A stretch of 63,903 bases of DNA from Clostridia bacterium (GCA_017399965.1 JAFQAP010000012.1:1-63903); one strand, 5' to 3'. Positions 42,651 through 51,980 are shown, counted from the first letter of the stretch. Numbers and translations: made by a program. The notes: a model not told the origin generated them from the letters alone.

Positions 42651-43784
42651 ATGAAAAAGTTCAAGCTTAAGCATTGGATAAACTATATACTTATTCTCGC
42701 TCTGGCAATTCCCTTTACCGTAATGGCGTTTACCGGTTCCGTAAAGGGCTCCACGTCTCTTATGCTTGCCCAGATAGGCTATAGCATAATACTCGCCGTT
42801 TCTCTTAACCTTGTGGTAGGTTTTTTGGGCGAGCTTTCCTTGGGTCACGCAGGATTTATGTGCGCAGGCGCATATATCGGCTGTTTTACCGCAAATTATC
42901 TTCACACCGTTATTCCCGATCCCACGGTAGTCCTCATTCTTTCTATGATCGTAGGCGGACTTACCGCGGCGTTGTTCGGATTTATAATCGGTCTTCCCAC
43001 CCTCCGTCTTAAAGGCGACTATCTTGCTATCGTAACTCTTGCTTTCGGCGAGATCATCCGTACCGTGTTTATGAACCAGGAAGTTTTCGGCGGCGCGCTG
43101 GGACTTACCACCCGTAAATACGGAAAGACCTTGTTCGTTATTGTTTTCGTAATGGCGCTGTTTACTGTTTTCGTAACGCAAAACCTTATGAAGAGTAAGC
43201 ATGGACGGGCTATTCAGGCTATCCGTGATAACGAGATTGCCGCCCGTGCAATGGGCGTAAACGTAACCTACTACAAGCTGGCTGTGTTTGTCATCGCCGC
43301 CTTCTTTGCAGGTATCGCTGGCGTTTTGTACGGTCACAACACTACCCCCGTTGATTACGGTTTTTTCTCCTTTAACTATTCCGTAGAAATTCTGGTTATG
43401 GTAGTTTTGGGCGGTATGGGTAACATTACCGGCTCCATACTTTCCGCAACCGTGCTCACCTTTATAAACATTCAGCTTACCACCAAGCTTTCCGGCGACC
43501 TTGCCGCGCTTAAATATCTTATTTACGCCCTCATTCTCATAGTTGCGGTTATCTGGAACAACGCTCCCGCTTTAAGCAAGGTGCGTGAAAGATTCGGTCT
43601 CCGCCGTCTTGTCGAATATATTATCATCAAGATCCGCGGTCACCGTATCAAAGAGGAAGGCGGTATGGAAGCGCCTTCCACCGCAGACTGGTCCAAGGTT
43701 CCCACCAAAATACCTATGGATGCACTGCTTTCCACAGATGTTATTCCCGAACAAAGTATTAAAGAGGAGGGGGATAAGAAATGA
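42651..43784 (+). CDS. livM: Branched-chain amino acid ABC transporter permease LivM
   Basis: Second membrane channel subunit, 377 residues. Membrane core with NLVVGFLGELSLGHAGFMCAGAY, RLKGDYLAIVTLAFGEIIR, NEIAARAMGVNVTYYKL and VLGGMGNITGSILSA. A soluble C-terminal extension of about 60 charged residues (from about 320) goes beyond the usual end of LivM; its role is unknown. It overlaps livG by four bases. Confidence 0.94.
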   Translation: MKKFKLKHWINYILILALAIPFTVMAFTGSVKGSTSLMLAQIGYSIILAVSLNLVVGFLGELSLGHAGFMCAGAYIGCFTANYLHTVIPDPTVVLILSMIVGGLTAALFGFIIGLPTLRLKGDYLAIVTLAFGEIIRTVFMNQEVFGGALGLTTRKYGKTLFVIVFVMALFTVFVTQNLMKSKHGRAIQAIRDNEIAARAMGVNVTYYKLAVFVIAAFFAGIAGVLYGHNTTPVDYGFFSFNYSVEILVMVVLGGMGNITGSILSATVLTFINIQLTTKLSGDLAALKYLIYALILIVAVIWNNAPALSKVRERFGLRRLVEYIIIKIRGHRIKEEGGMEAPSTADWSKVPTKIPMDALLSTDVIPEQSIKEEGDKK

Positions 43785-44545
43785 GCGAATATATGCTTGA
43801 GACCCGTTCTCTCGGTATCTCCTTCGGCGGACTTAAAGCTGCACAGGATATTAATTTAAAAATAAAGAAAAACCAGCTTTACGGTCTTATCGGTCCCAAC
43901 GGCGCGGGAAAAACCACGGTTTTCAACCTGCTTACCGGTGTGTACCGCCCCACCACCGGCACCTTTTTGCTTGACGGCGAGGAGCTTGTGGGAAAGACCC
44001 CTGCGGAAATAAACAAAAAGGGTATTGCACGTACTTTCCAGAATATCCGTCTGTTTTCCAATATGTCGGTTATAGATAACGTGCTTGTAGGTATGGGCAA
44101 CAGCTCAAAGTGCAATATAATGCAAAGCATTTTCCGCTTGCCCAAGCATTTTTCCACAGAAAAGCAAATGCGCTCTGCGGCAAGAGAACTGCTCCGCGTT
44201 TTCGGTTTGGATGAAGAACGCCGTACCGTTGCCTCCAACCTGCCTTACGGTTCTCAGCGCCGTCTGGAAATGGCACGTGCTTTGGCAACAAATCCCAAGC
44301 TGCTTTTGCTAGACGAGCCTGCCGCAGGTATGAACCCTCAGGAAACGGCAGAGCTTACCGCAACCATACGCCGTATAAGAGATGAATTTGATATGACCGT
44401 CCTTCTTATCGAGCACGATATGAGCTTGGTTTCCGGTTTGTGTGATGAGCTTACCGTGCTTAATTTCGGCACCACCCTTGCTCACGGAGCGACGGAAGAA
44501 GTGCTCAGACACCCCGATGTCATCAAAGCTTATCTGGGCGAATAA
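43781..44545 (+). CDS. livG: Branched-chain amino acid ABC transporter ATPase LivG
   Basis: ATP-hydrolysing subunit, 254 residues, with Walker A GPNGAGKTTVFN, the LivG-type TFQNIRLF Q-loop, signature-like NLPYGSQRRLEMARAL and Walker B LLLLDEPAAGMNPQE followed by the switch histidine in LIEHDM. Four-base overlap with livM. Confidence 0.96.
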   Translation: MSEYMLETRSLGISFGGLKAAQDINLKIKKNQLYGLIGPNGAGKTTVFNLLTGVYRPTTGTFLLDGEELVGKTPAEINKKGIARTFQNIRLFSNMSVIDNVLVGMGNSSKCNIMQSIFRLPKHFSTEKQMRSAARELLRVFGLDEERRTVASNLPYGSQRRLEMARALATNPKLLLLDEPAAGMNPQETAELTATIRRIRDEFDMTVLLIEHDMSLVSGLCDELTVLNFGTTLAHGATEEVLRHPDVIKAYLGE

Positions 44546-44566
44546 TCTTGAAGGGAGCGAGATATT

Positions 44567-45277
44567 ATGGCTTTACTTACAGTTGAAGATCTTGAAGTGT
44601 CTTACGGTCTTATAAAGGCTATACGCGGCGTTTCCTTTGAGGTCAACAAGGGCGAAATAGTTGCTCTTATCGGAGCAAACGGCGCAGGAAAGACCACTAT
44701 AATGCATTCTCTTTGTAACCTTATTCCCAAAGCAAAGGGAAAGGTCACTTACGACGGAAAGGATATAACCAATATTCCCGCCCACAAGCTTGTGCCCATG
44801 GGCATGGCTCAGGTTCCCGAAGGACGCAGAATCTTTTGCGAGCTTACCGTGGCGGAAAACCTTAAAATGGGCGCATATACCAGAAGCGATAAGGCGGAAA
44901 AAGAGAATACCTTAAAAGAAATTTACACACGTTTTCCCATTCTCAAAGAGCGTTCAAAGCAGATCGCAGGCACTCTTTCCGGCGGTGAACAGCAGATGCT
45001 GGCAATGAGCCGTGCGCTTATGTCCCGCCCGTCCCTCATTTTGCTGGATGAACCCAGTATGGGACTTTCCCCCTTGTACGTTAACACTATTTTTGATATG
45101 ATAACCGAGATCAACCGCGCAGGCACCACCGTGCTGCTGGTTGAGCAAAATGCAAAAAAAGCTCTTTCCGTTGCCAACCGCGCATACGTTCTGGAAACGG
45201 GACTTATCGTCCGCGAGGGTACGGGAGAAGAGCTGTTGAATGATGATGCGGTTATACGTGCCTACCTCGGCGGATAA
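44567..45277 (+). CDS. livF: Branched-chain amino acid ABC transporter ATPase LivF
   Basis: Second ATPase of the transporter, 236 residues: Walker A GANGAGKTTIMH, Q-loop VPEGRRIFCELTV, signature LSGGEQQMLAMSRAL, Walker B LILLDEPSMGLSP and LLVEQNAKKAL. Completes the set livJHMGF; a terminator follows 60 bp later. Confidence 0.96.
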   Translation: MALLTVEDLEVSYGLIKAIRGVSFEVNKGEIVALIGANGAGKTTIMHSLCNLIPKAKGKVTYDGKDITNIPAHKLVPMGMAQVPEGRRIFCELTVAENLKMGAYTRSDKAEKENTLKEIYTRFPILKERSKQIAGTLSGGEQQMLAMSRALMSRPSLILLDEPSMGLSPLYVNTIFDMITEINRAGTTVLLVEQNAKKALSVANRAYVLETGLIVREGTGEELLNDDAVIRAYLGG

Positions 45278-45336
45278 TATCGCTCGGTAAAAGCACTGTA
45301 GAACAAAAACGCAAAAAGATTTGATACGTAATAACA

Positions 45337-45380
45337 AATGCGAGAGGTTTAGTTAATCTCTCGCATTGTTGTTTTTTATT
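45337..45380 (+). terminator. Terminator of the liv operon
   Basis: Stem AATGCGAGAG / CTCTCGCATT, 11-base loop, then a T-rich tail (GTTGTTTTTTATT). Confidence 0.88.
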
Positions 45381-45414
45381 ATGTAGGAATTTGTAAAAAC
45401 AAATTCCTTTTTAT

Positions 45415-45650
45415 TTTGCGTTTTTTAAACGTCTTTACTTCGCTAGCTGTAGATTACTACAGCACGCTCGTAAAGAACGTTTTCTACAGCGTTTTACCAT
45501 CGCTCACTTCAAAAACTTGCTTTTTCGCTACTATAGACGGTAGATTTCAAAAACAATTATTTCGGTTTTTTGCTCCGCAAAAAACTTCCATAATTCCTCA
45601 TTCCCGGGGTTCCCTGCAAAACCGCAGGTTTTGTGGGGTGGGTTCCTCAT
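45415..45650. repeat. Eroded hairpin array and GGGGTTCCC unit between liv and the amidohydrolase gene
   Basis: Short inverted repeats such as CTGTAGATTACTACAG (about 45448), and CTTGCTTTTTCGCTACTATAG remnants, then a mosaic unit GGGGTTCCCTGCAAAACC-GCA-GGTTTTGTGGGG (about 45607-45640). TCATTTATCATTTATCATT is a short tandem run next to the amidohydrolase stop. No gene is visible in this 375-bp gap. Confidence 0.55.
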
Positions 45651-45653
45651 TTA

Positions 45654-46841
45654 TCATTTATCATTTCTCATTCCCAGTTGCGCGTACACCGCGGCGCCGA
45701 TGGGAAGCACGTCTTCGTCGAACTCGGCTTTTGGGTGGTGTTGGGGGTAGATATACCCTTTTTCTTTTTCCCCTGCAGTTACGGAAATCATCAGCGTAGG
45801 CACCTTTTGGCTCACGTATGCAAAATCCTCGCTTCCGCCGCCACGCGCCACACGTCCGTCCGGACTTATCATAGAGGTGGTAAACACCGTTTCCGCTCCC
45901 AAAAGCTCTTTTAAACTGTCAAACGCCCTGCCGGAAAGCTCTTTTTCGTTTACAAACACCGGCGTTCCCGAGGTGAATATCACCTTTCCGCTTCCTCGGT
46001 AGGTTTTTGCGGTGGCGCAGGTTATTTCCGTAATTCTCTTTTGAAGGTCTTCTCTTGTTTTTTCATCGTAAGAACGTGCGGTTCCTTTTAAAACGGCGGT
46101 GTCCGCCAAGGTGTTTCCGTTATGACCGCTTTGCATATATCCTATGGTGAGGGTGGTTTCTTTTCTCGCATCCATTTCGCGGGATTGAAGCACCTGCAAA
46201 GCGTTTACCGTTTGTGCGGCGATGAGCAGACTGTCCACTCCGTTCCACGGCGCACTTCCGTGGCAGGCTTTTCCTTGGATCTCTATGGTAAAATGGTCGC
46301 AGGCAGGCGCCCCTGCGCCGGGAGAACCGATTATAACCGTACCGGACGGCATATCCATAGAGGTGATCACGTGGATCATCACCGCTTCGTCAACCCCTTC
46401 AAGAATGCCGTTGTTTATCATATCAACGGCACCTTCCAGCGTTTCTTCCGCAGGCTGAAACATAAATACTACCTTGTTTTTTAACTTGCTTTCCTTTTCT
46501 TTCAGTATTTTTGCCGCACCCAAAAGCATTGCCGTGTGCATATCGTGCCCGCAGGCGTGCATATTTTGGGAGGCGGCATAAGGAAGCGAAGTTTCTTCTT
46601 TTATGGGCAAAGCGTCGGTATCCGCCCGCAGAAGCACGGTTTTTTCTCCCGCGCCGACCTCTGCTTTTATGCCCGCCTTTCCGCATTCTTCGGGCGTGTA
46701 TCCCATTTCCTCCAGACACTTGGTTATATACTTTTTTGTCTTTGGAATATCAAACCTTGTTTCCGCGTTTTGGTGAAGATATCTTCTGTGTGCAATAAGC
46801 TCGTCCTTCAAAGCATTGGCTTGTTCAAGTAAATTTTTCAT
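45654..46841 (-). CDS. M20-family amidohydrolase
   Basis: 395-residue zinc peptidase-like enzyme of the hippurate/N-acyl-amino-acid amidohydrolase group; releases an amino acid from an acylated or peptide substrate not readable here. Metal-site motifs: MHACGHDMHTAML, the catalytic Glu pair in FMFQPAEETLEGA, and HVITSMDMPSGTV; the dimerisation domain contains GKACHGSAPWNGVDSL; the C-terminal GGGSEDFAYVSQKVP holds a metal ligand. The usual second-metal HPK/GxxxHNP end reads YPQHHPKAEFDEDVL. ATG at 46841 is used for its GGACGG box. Confidence 0.9.
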   Translation of the reverse strand: MKNLLEQANALKDELIAHRRYLHQNAETRFDIPKTKKYITKCLEEMGYTPEECGKAGIKAEVGAGEKTVLLRADTDALPIKEETSLPYAASQNMHACGHDMHTAMLLGAAKILKEKESKLKNKVVFMFQPAEETLEGAVDMINNGILEGVDEAVMIHVITSMDMPSGTVIIGSPGAGAPACDHFTIEIQGKACHGSAPWNGVDSLLIAAQTVNALQVLQSREMDARKETTLTIGYMQSGHNGNTLADTAVLKGTARSYDEKTREDLQKRITEITCATAKTYRGSGKVIFTSGTPVFVNEKELSGRAFDSLKELLGAETVFTTSMISPDGRVARGGGSEDFAYVSQKVPTLMISVTAGEKEKGYIYPQHHPKAEFDEDVLPIGAAVYAQLGMRNDK

Positions 46842-46902
46842 ATTATCCCGTCCTTTCCACAATATTATTCCATAATAATTGCTTTTTAAAAGAATTTTTG
46901 CT

Positions 46903-46976
46903 AAAATACAACCAACGGTTAATATAAAACTCTACCTTTGGTTTACCCGTATCAACCGTTGGTCGCTGTATTTTTC
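46903..46976. promoter_or_regulatory. Large inverted repeat upstream of the XRE/YvlB-like regulator
   Basis: CCAACGGTT (46912-46920) and AACCGTTGG (46954-46962) are perfect inverted arms 33 bp apart; outside them AAAATAC and GTATTTT extend the symmetry. It lies in the divergent gap before the regulator gene and may be its operator. Confidence 0.6.
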
Positions 46977-47029
46977 GGTGTTTGCGGTGTAAAATCACAG
47001 CACAACGAACAGAAAGGAATTTTGAAATT

Positions 47030-47527
47030 ATGAAAAAAACACTCGGACATCGCATATCATCGCTACGCAAAGAAAAATCACTTACTCAGGAAGAGCTTTC
47101 CGAACTATTGGGAGTTTCCGCTCAAGCGGTAAGCAAATGGGAAAACGACGCGGCTTGTCCCGATATTATGCTTTTACCCAAGCTGGCAAAAATACTGGGC
47201 GTTACCACAGACCTGCTCCTTTCCGGCGAAAAAGAGCAGGACACCGTCTTCGTTCCCCAAGCGGAACGTAAAAGTATGGAAAAAATGATGCTCCGCGTAC
47301 GGGTCATCTCCTCGGACGGACATAAAGTAAACATAAACCTGCCCGCGGCGCTGGTAAAGGTTATCGTTGGAAACGGAATTTCCATAGGCAATTTCGGCAT
47401 AGAAGCCGATGCCGCGCAAAAGATAGATTTCGAAAAAATATTCAATCTTATAGAACAAGGCGTTATGGGCAAGCTGGTGGAGGTTGAATCCTCTGATGGG
47501 GATACGGTAGAGGTGTTCGTGGAATAA
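47030..47527 (+). CDS. XRE-family regulator fused to a SHOCT/YvlB-like domain
   Basis: 165 residues. The N-terminal 65 form an XRE helix-turn-helix (SLTQEELSELLGVSAQAVSKWEND, recognition helix SAQAVSKWEN). The rest reads like the short domain found with YvlB proteins: VRVISSDGHKVNINLPAALVK, IDFEKIFNLIEQGVMGKLVEV, ESSDGDTVEVFVE. A 33-bp-spaced inverted repeat upstream fits autoregulation. TAA is followed directly by the ATG of the next gene, so the pair is coupled. Confidence 0.85.
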   Translation: MKKTLGHRISSLRKEKSLTQEELSELLGVSAQAVSKWENDAACPDIMLLPKLAKILGVTTDLLLSGEKEQDTVFVPQAERKSMEKMMLRVRVISSDGHKVNINLPAALVKVIVGNGISIGNFGIEADAAQKIDFEKIFNLIEQGVMGKLVEVESSDGDTVEVFVE

Positions 47528-47785
47528 ATGAAAATAAATATAAATTCGCCGTCCCGCCGTTTCGTTTTGTGGGTTCCGTCGTTTCTCGTTTTTAATCCCG
47601 TAACCGCCTCCGTTGCGGGAAGATGGATAAATGCCAAAACAAAAAGCGGGAAAAAGTCGGGGGTATCGTCACGGGCGTGCCGTAAAATATTCAAGGAAAT
47701 AAACCGTTGCCGCCGCAAAAACAAGGATTGGCGTGTGGTGGATATACTCTCCCCGAACGGAGAACACATATCGATAAAGCTATAA
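47528..47785 (+). CDS. Small basic protein coupled to the XRE/YvlB-like regulator
   Basis: 85-residue protein with a hydrophobic segment (FVLWVPSFLVFNPVTASVAG, residues 12-31), then a basic helix (KIFKEINRCRRKNKDW) and a strand pair WRVVDILSPNGEHISIKL similar to the end of the upstream protein. It starts on the base after the regulator's stop. Small proteins of this type commonly accompany YvlB-like regulators; function unknown. Confidence 0.7.
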   Translation: MKININSPSRRFVLWVPSFLVFNPVTASVAGRWINAKTKSGKKSGVSSRACRKIFKEINRCRRKNKDWRVVDILSPNGEHISIKL

Positions 47786-47811
47786 AAAAAGAGCCGCTAA
47801 GGCTCTTTTTG
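47784..47811. terminator. Bidirectional terminator
   Basis: Stem AAAAAGAGCC / GGCTCTTTTT with loop GCTAA between convergent genes ending at 47785 and 47815. Confidence 0.9.
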
Positions 47812-47814
47812 CAT

Positions 47815-49023
47815 TTATATGTATTTATACAAATTCTTATTTCGCGCGCCGTCAATACATTCGCGCTCCAGTGCGTTTATAAATCCCGTGCCGGCAAACA
47901 TTTTGTATTTTCCGATCTCTTCGCCGTTATCCACGTCAAATATCTTTCCCGCCCTGTTTGTCTGCATAAACTTTGAAACGGGAACCACTATAAGCACCTT
48001 ATCGTGTTCGCTTTCGTATCCGAAATTAAAGGTCTTTACGTATCTGAAAATTTCCAGTCTTGCGCCCTTTTTGCCGATACTTATTACGTGTATATGCTCG
48101 CCCTTGCCGTCCTCGTGAAGCACCAGAGGAATTCTCTTTTTAAGACAGCACAGCAGCTTGCAGGAATATGTCTTTTTATCCGTCTTTACGGTAAAGGATT
48201 CTCCCGTATATGGCTGGAAAAGGGATTTAAAAGGTACTTTTATTTCGGATAATTCGTATCCTTTTCTGCTGCAGGCGGTTTTTAATTGTTTTATAAACGC
48301 TTTGCGCTTGCTTATTCCGCGGACAGCACGGAAAAGGGGAGGGAGTATCACCAAAGCGCCTACGATGCAAACTACCGTAATAATTCCGTTTACGGTAATT
48401 GCTTCCCCAAGTCCTTTTAAAATGCCCGTTATACCCATAAAATAAGGGGAAATGTACACAAGCACGGTACCGCCCATAATATATGCGACCACCGCTATCG
48501 CCGCCTGCTCGTAATATGCGGCAGAGGTGTATTTTTTGTTGCTCTCCCCGTCTTTTTTCCAGTCTTTGGAGGCGGTAAGGGACGCAATAATTCCCAACAG
48601 CACAAATACGGGCATGCAAATACCTGCGATCTTCAGCCTTGAAAGCAGGTGCGTGCTTCCGTTGTTAAAAACTATTGCAAACGAACTTATTTCAAAAACA
48701 AAAAACTCAAGTGCCGTTACGCAGGAAACTATCCATAAATAGGGATTGGTAAATGCTATTTTCAAAGCGGTAAAAAGGTTTTGGTTTTCCGCTTCAAGAT
48801 ACTTTGCCTTTGCCTGCAGGTCGTATTTCACACCCTGCTTAAACAAAGAATAGTAGGATAAAAACGCAGTAACGACAATGATCGCGCACAAGGGCATTAC
48901 GGAATTTTCCGTTACTCTGCCAAAGCGTATGAATTGGTAGCAGATAACGGAAACAAGCAAAGGCAAAAGCGCATTAAGCAGCACCGTTGAGCCCTTGCGT
49001 ATATACGAAAACACCTTTTTCAT
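47815..49023 (-). CDS. Hypothetical multi-pass membrane protein
   Basis: 402 residues, not recognised. About six membrane segments occupy residues 10-245, with a KKR-rich turn, then a soluble C-terminal domain of about 150 residues that is beta-rich and basic (ESFTVKTDKKTYSCKLLCC, HIHVISIGKKGARLEIFRY). No catalytic motif is visible. It lies 20 bp downstream of lysA on the same strand and may be cotranscribed. Confidence 0.65.
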   Translation of the reverse strand: MKKVFSYIRKGSTVLLNALLPLLVSVICYQFIRFGRVTENSVMPLCAIIVVTAFLSYYSLFKQGVKYDLQAKAKYLEAENQNLFTALKIAFTNPYLWIVSCVTALEFFVFEISSFAIVFNNGSTHLLSRLKIAGICMPVFVLLGIIASLTASKDWKKDGESNKKYTSAAYYEQAAIAVVAYIMGGTVLVYISPYFMGITGILKGLGEAITVNGIITVVCIVGALVILPPLFRAVRGISKRKAFIKQLKTACSRKGYELSEIKVPFKSLFQPYTGESFTVKTDKKTYSCKLLCCLKKRIPLVLHEDGKGEHIHVISIGKKGARLEIFRYVKTFNFGYESEHDKVLIVVPVSKFMQTNRAGKIFDVDNGEEIGKYKMFAGTGFINALERECIDGARNKNLYKYI

Positions 49024-49043
49024 ACCAAAACTCCTTTTGCGTA

Positions 49044-50348
49044 TTAAAGCAGATCGTTTTTAACAATATCCTCGTAGGTCTCTCGTTTAATAATTATCTT
49101 TTTCTCTCCGTTTTCCTTAACAGCCAGCATAGCGGGGCGGGGAATACGGTTGTAATTGCTGGACATAGAGTAATTATATGCGCCCGTTGCCAGCACTGCA
49201 AGAGTATCGCCGACCTCTGCCAAGGGAAGCGGTACGTTTTCCTGTATCAGATCGCCGGATTCACAGCATTTTCCCGCAATAGTTACTTCTTTTACGTTTT
49301 CCGCATTTGCCTTGTTTGCAATGCAGGCGGAATATTTTGCACCGTACATAATATAACGGGGGTTATCCGTCATACCGCCGTCAACGGAAACGTAGGTGCG
49401 CACGTTTTGTATATCTTTAACACAGCCGACTGTGTAAAGAGTTATTCCTGCTTCCGCCACAATAGATCTGCCCGGTTCAAAAACCAGATAGGGCAAGGGT
49501 ATGTTTCTTTCCTCTGCCACTTCTTTTACCACGTCTATCGCCGCCTTTACGTATTCATAGGGCGCCAGAGGGTCATCGGATTCCACATATTTTATACCGA
49601 ATCCGCCGCCTAAATTAAGTATATGAGGGTCAATCCCCAGCTTATCACGCAGGTCTGAAATAAAGCTCATCATAACCTTGGCTGCTTCCTTAAAGGGCTC
49701 CACTTCAAATATCTGGGAGCCTATATGGCAATGCACGCCGTCCACGCACACATTTTTGAGTGTAGATGCATATTTGTGTATTTCAAAAGCTTCTCCGTTT
49801 TCCAAAGCAACGCCGAACTTGGAATCTATCTGCCCCGTGCGGACAAAATCGTGGGTGTGTGCATCAATACCCGGCTTTATGCGGAAGAGTATTTTTTGCA
49901 CCATACCCTTACTTGCGGCAATTTCGTTAAGCATGTCAAGCTCGTATACGTTGTCCACAACGATGTGTCCCACACCGCTGTCCAGAGCAAGCGATATTTC
50001 CTCGGGCGTTTTGTTGTTTCCGTGGAAAAACACCTTTTCCATGGGAAATCCCGCTTTTTTAAGCGTGTATATCTCGCCGCCCCCGACTACGTCTGCGCCC
50101 AAGCCTTCATCTGCGGCAATACGCGCCGTATACATGGTGCACAGCGCCTTGCTGGCATAAAGAGCAAGACCGTTTCCGCCGTAATAGGTGTCGATAGCGG
50201 TTTTGTATCCCTTGCAGTTACTTCTCACTTTGTCTTCGTTAAGCACGTAAAGGGGCGTGCCGAACTCTTTGGCAAGCGAAACCGTATCGTGACCGGCGAT
50301 GCACAAATGTCCCTGGTTATTTACGGAAAGATTTTCGGGGTAAAGCAT
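49044..50348 (-). CDS. lysA: Diaminopimelate decarboxylase
   Basis: Last step of lysine synthesis: meso-diaminopimelate to L-lysine and CO2. The 434-residue PLP enzyme has the cofactor lysine in LALYASKAL (Lys67), the glycine-rich phosphate site HILNLGGGFGIKY, PGRSIVAEAG, and the substrate-contact GKCCESGDLIQENV with the active-site cysteine. Its presence fits a cell that makes diaminopimelate, in line with the MurE reading. Confidence 0.96.
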   Translation of the reverse strand: MLYPENLSVNNQGHLCIAGHDTVSLAKEFGTPLYVLNEDKVRSNCKGYKTAIDTYYGGNGLALYASKALCTMYTARIAADEGLGADVVGGGEIYTLKKAGFPMEKVFFHGNNKTPEEISLALDSGVGHIVVDNVYELDMLNEIAASKGMVQKILFRIKPGIDAHTHDFVRTGQIDSKFGVALENGEAFEIHKYASTLKNVCVDGVHCHIGSQIFEVEPFKEAAKVMMSFISDLRDKLGIDPHILNLGGGFGIKYVESDDPLAPYEYVKAAIDVVKEVAEERNIPLPYLVFEPGRSIVAEAGITLYTVGCVKDIQNVRTYVSVDGGMTDNPRYIMYGAKYSACIANKANAENVKEVTIAGKCCESGDLIQENVPLPLAEVGDTLAVLATGAYNYSMSSNYNRIPRPAMLAVKENGEKKIIIKRETYEDIVKNDLL

Positions 50349-50394
50349 AATAAGCGTAACGTCCTTTTAAAGAAAAATAAGTTTTTTAATTATA

Positions 50395-51123
50395 TCACAT
50401 TTTTTGCGGATTTTCCACAAGTTTTTTAATAAATTCGGTTAGTTTTTCAAAATTACCGTGTTCAAAAGCGGAAATATCCTTTTTATTTCGGTTTATAAGG
50501 CAATCCGTAAGCAAAAACACCTTCATCCCCGTGTTTTGCGCAGGCATATCGTCGTCCACGTCGTTGCCTACCATAAGACATTCTTCGGGTAAAAGAGCGG
50601 CTTTTTCAAGTATATCCGCATAATATTCGGCACTCGGCTTGCAAAAACGGGAGTTTTCGTATGCGGTTATAATTTCAAAATCCTCTTTTTCGAGCCCTGC
50701 CCAGCCGATACGGGCGTGGGTAGCGATTATGGGGAACACGGGATTGGTTGCCAGAATTACACGTATTCCCATAGCTTTTAAGAGAGTAATAAGCTTTTTT
50801 GCTTCGGGATTTGTGCGGGAAAACTCTTTAAGATACAAAAAATCCGTTTTGTAAAAGCTTTCAAAGACCGGTTTTTCTTTCAGCACACTTTCTCCGTATA
50901 CGCAAACCAATTTGTCCCAGAAAACCTGCTCGTTGGTATTTTTTCCGTCATTTTTCAGCATATCCACACAGCCTGCATAGATCGTTTCGTACAGCTTTTT
51001 GGGTTCAAAGCCTCTTTGCGCCATATATGCCGTAAGGCGTGTAAAGTATGCCTGCAAAAATTCATCCTGCTTTAATGGGAGCAGGGTTCCGTCCAGATCA
51101 AAAAGAACCGCTTTAAGTGCCAT
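50395..51123 (-). CDS. HAD-superfamily hydrolase (phosphatase, YjjG-like)
   Basis: 242-residue HAD phosphatase with all motifs: nucleophile AVLFDLDGTLLPL (Asp9 and Asp11), motif II LATNPVFP, motif III lysine in NSRFCKPSAEYY, and motif IV MVGNDVDDDMPA. A helical cap lies between motifs I and II, typical for class C1 small-molecule phosphatases. Substrate unknown. Located 46 bp before lysA. Confidence 0.85.
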   Translation of the reverse strand: MALKAVLFDLDGTLLPLKQDEFLQAYFTRLTAYMAQRGFEPKKLYETIYAGCVDMLKNDGKNTNEQVFWDKLVCVYGESVLKEKPVFESFYKTDFLYLKEFSRTNPEAKKLITLLKAMGIRVILATNPVFPIIATHARIGWAGLEKEDFEIITAYENSRFCKPSAEYYADILEKAALLPEECLMVGNDVDDDMPAQNTGMKVFLLTDCLINRNKKDISAFEHGNFEKLTEFIKKLVENPQKM

Positions 51124-51857
51124 GTTTTCTCCAAATACAACTGATTTAAAATAATAACGTTTTAGATTATAATACCTCGTTTTCCCGTTGTCAATGCTTC
51201 ATTTTCCAAAAAAACAGAGCCGTAAAAGCACAATAAAAAAGTTGGGGGCAAATTTAGACCCCCAACACGTACAGAGTAGCATAAAACCCAAATAAAGTCA
51301 ATACTTTTATAGGCGTTTTAACCAACTTCTGCGAAATATACAAAAATATTTCGTGCATTTTGTATATATTGCGTATTGAAAAAACGGTTTTTCAATGGTA
51401 TTATATAGACACAGAGAGGGTGATACCAATGTACAACCAGTAAGAGATCGAATTGTATAAAACATGAAGATCTCCAAATCATTTTTATTTTTCTCCTATA
51501 ATTTTTCTCGGTTTTGCGTTATTAAAAGTCTTTGGATAGCATTAACTATCCCGAAAAAAGGAACGATCTTTTTAGATGAAGCTGTGATAAACGGCAGATA
51601 ATGTATTCAGAACGACGGTAGAAGAAAAAAGACATACGATTGGAATTTTTACTCCTAATTATTATTTTGTTGTTTTCGCAAAAAACAAACGGTTTTAACT
51701 TTAATCAAGCGGCCCGATACAAAAACACAGAGCTATCTCGCTTAAGAGAAATTTATATAGAATCGGTGCAAGCTGCTTTGAGTTGCTGTTAAGGTTAAAA
51801 CGATCCCGCATCCTACGAAAGAGAGGTTAAAATGATGTTGGATAATAAGACAGAACA
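51124..51857. other. Long AT-rich gap with tiny frames, no intact gene
   Basis: No open frame above 60 codons. It contains a hairpin GTTGGGGGC...GACCCCCAAC (about 51241-51266), an inverted repeat AATATACAAAA...TTTTGTATATATT (51337-51372), and a plausible start site (GAGAGGGTG before ATG at 51430) whose frame reads only MYNQ then stops, with readable stretches in all three frames afterwards. A second start (GAGAGG, ATG at 51832) gives MMLDNKTEHK and stops at the hairpin below. It could be a decayed gene or an RNA gene; nothing recognised. Confidence 0.4.
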
Positions 51858-51905
51858 TAAATGACCCTTGGTCGATTGTAAAGAAAGTCGATCAAGGGTC
51901 ATTTA
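51858..51905. terminator. Strong hairpin closing the 51.1-51.9 kb gap
   Basis: AAATGACCCTTGGTCGA / TCGATCAAGGGTCATTT, 17-bp stem with one G-T pair and a 12-base loop. The T-tract is poor. The left arm covers the stop of the ten-codon frame at 51832. Confidence 0.65.
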
Positions 51906-51911
51906 GTGTTT

Positions 51912-51972
51912 ATGGGGTCCCCAAAAATCCGCAGGATTTTAGGGGTGTTTTTTTTACGGGGTGTTTTTTTCG
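51912..51972. repeat. GGGGTCCCC hairpin unit, single copy
   Basis: GGGGTCCCC then AAAATCC-GCA-GGATTTT and AGGGGTG, the same unit as the tandem copies at 37850-38010, followed by a shorter GGGGTGTTTTTTTCG. It lies just before the stop codon of the sialidase-like gene. Confidence 0.75.
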
Positions 51973-51980
51973 AGATAGTT

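Noticed and set aside
51124..51905. tmRNA, 6S RNA or RNase P RNA
   Set aside because: The start GGGGGC is reminiscent of tmRNA, but no tRNA-like ends, tag frame or known conserved core of these RNAs can be seen.
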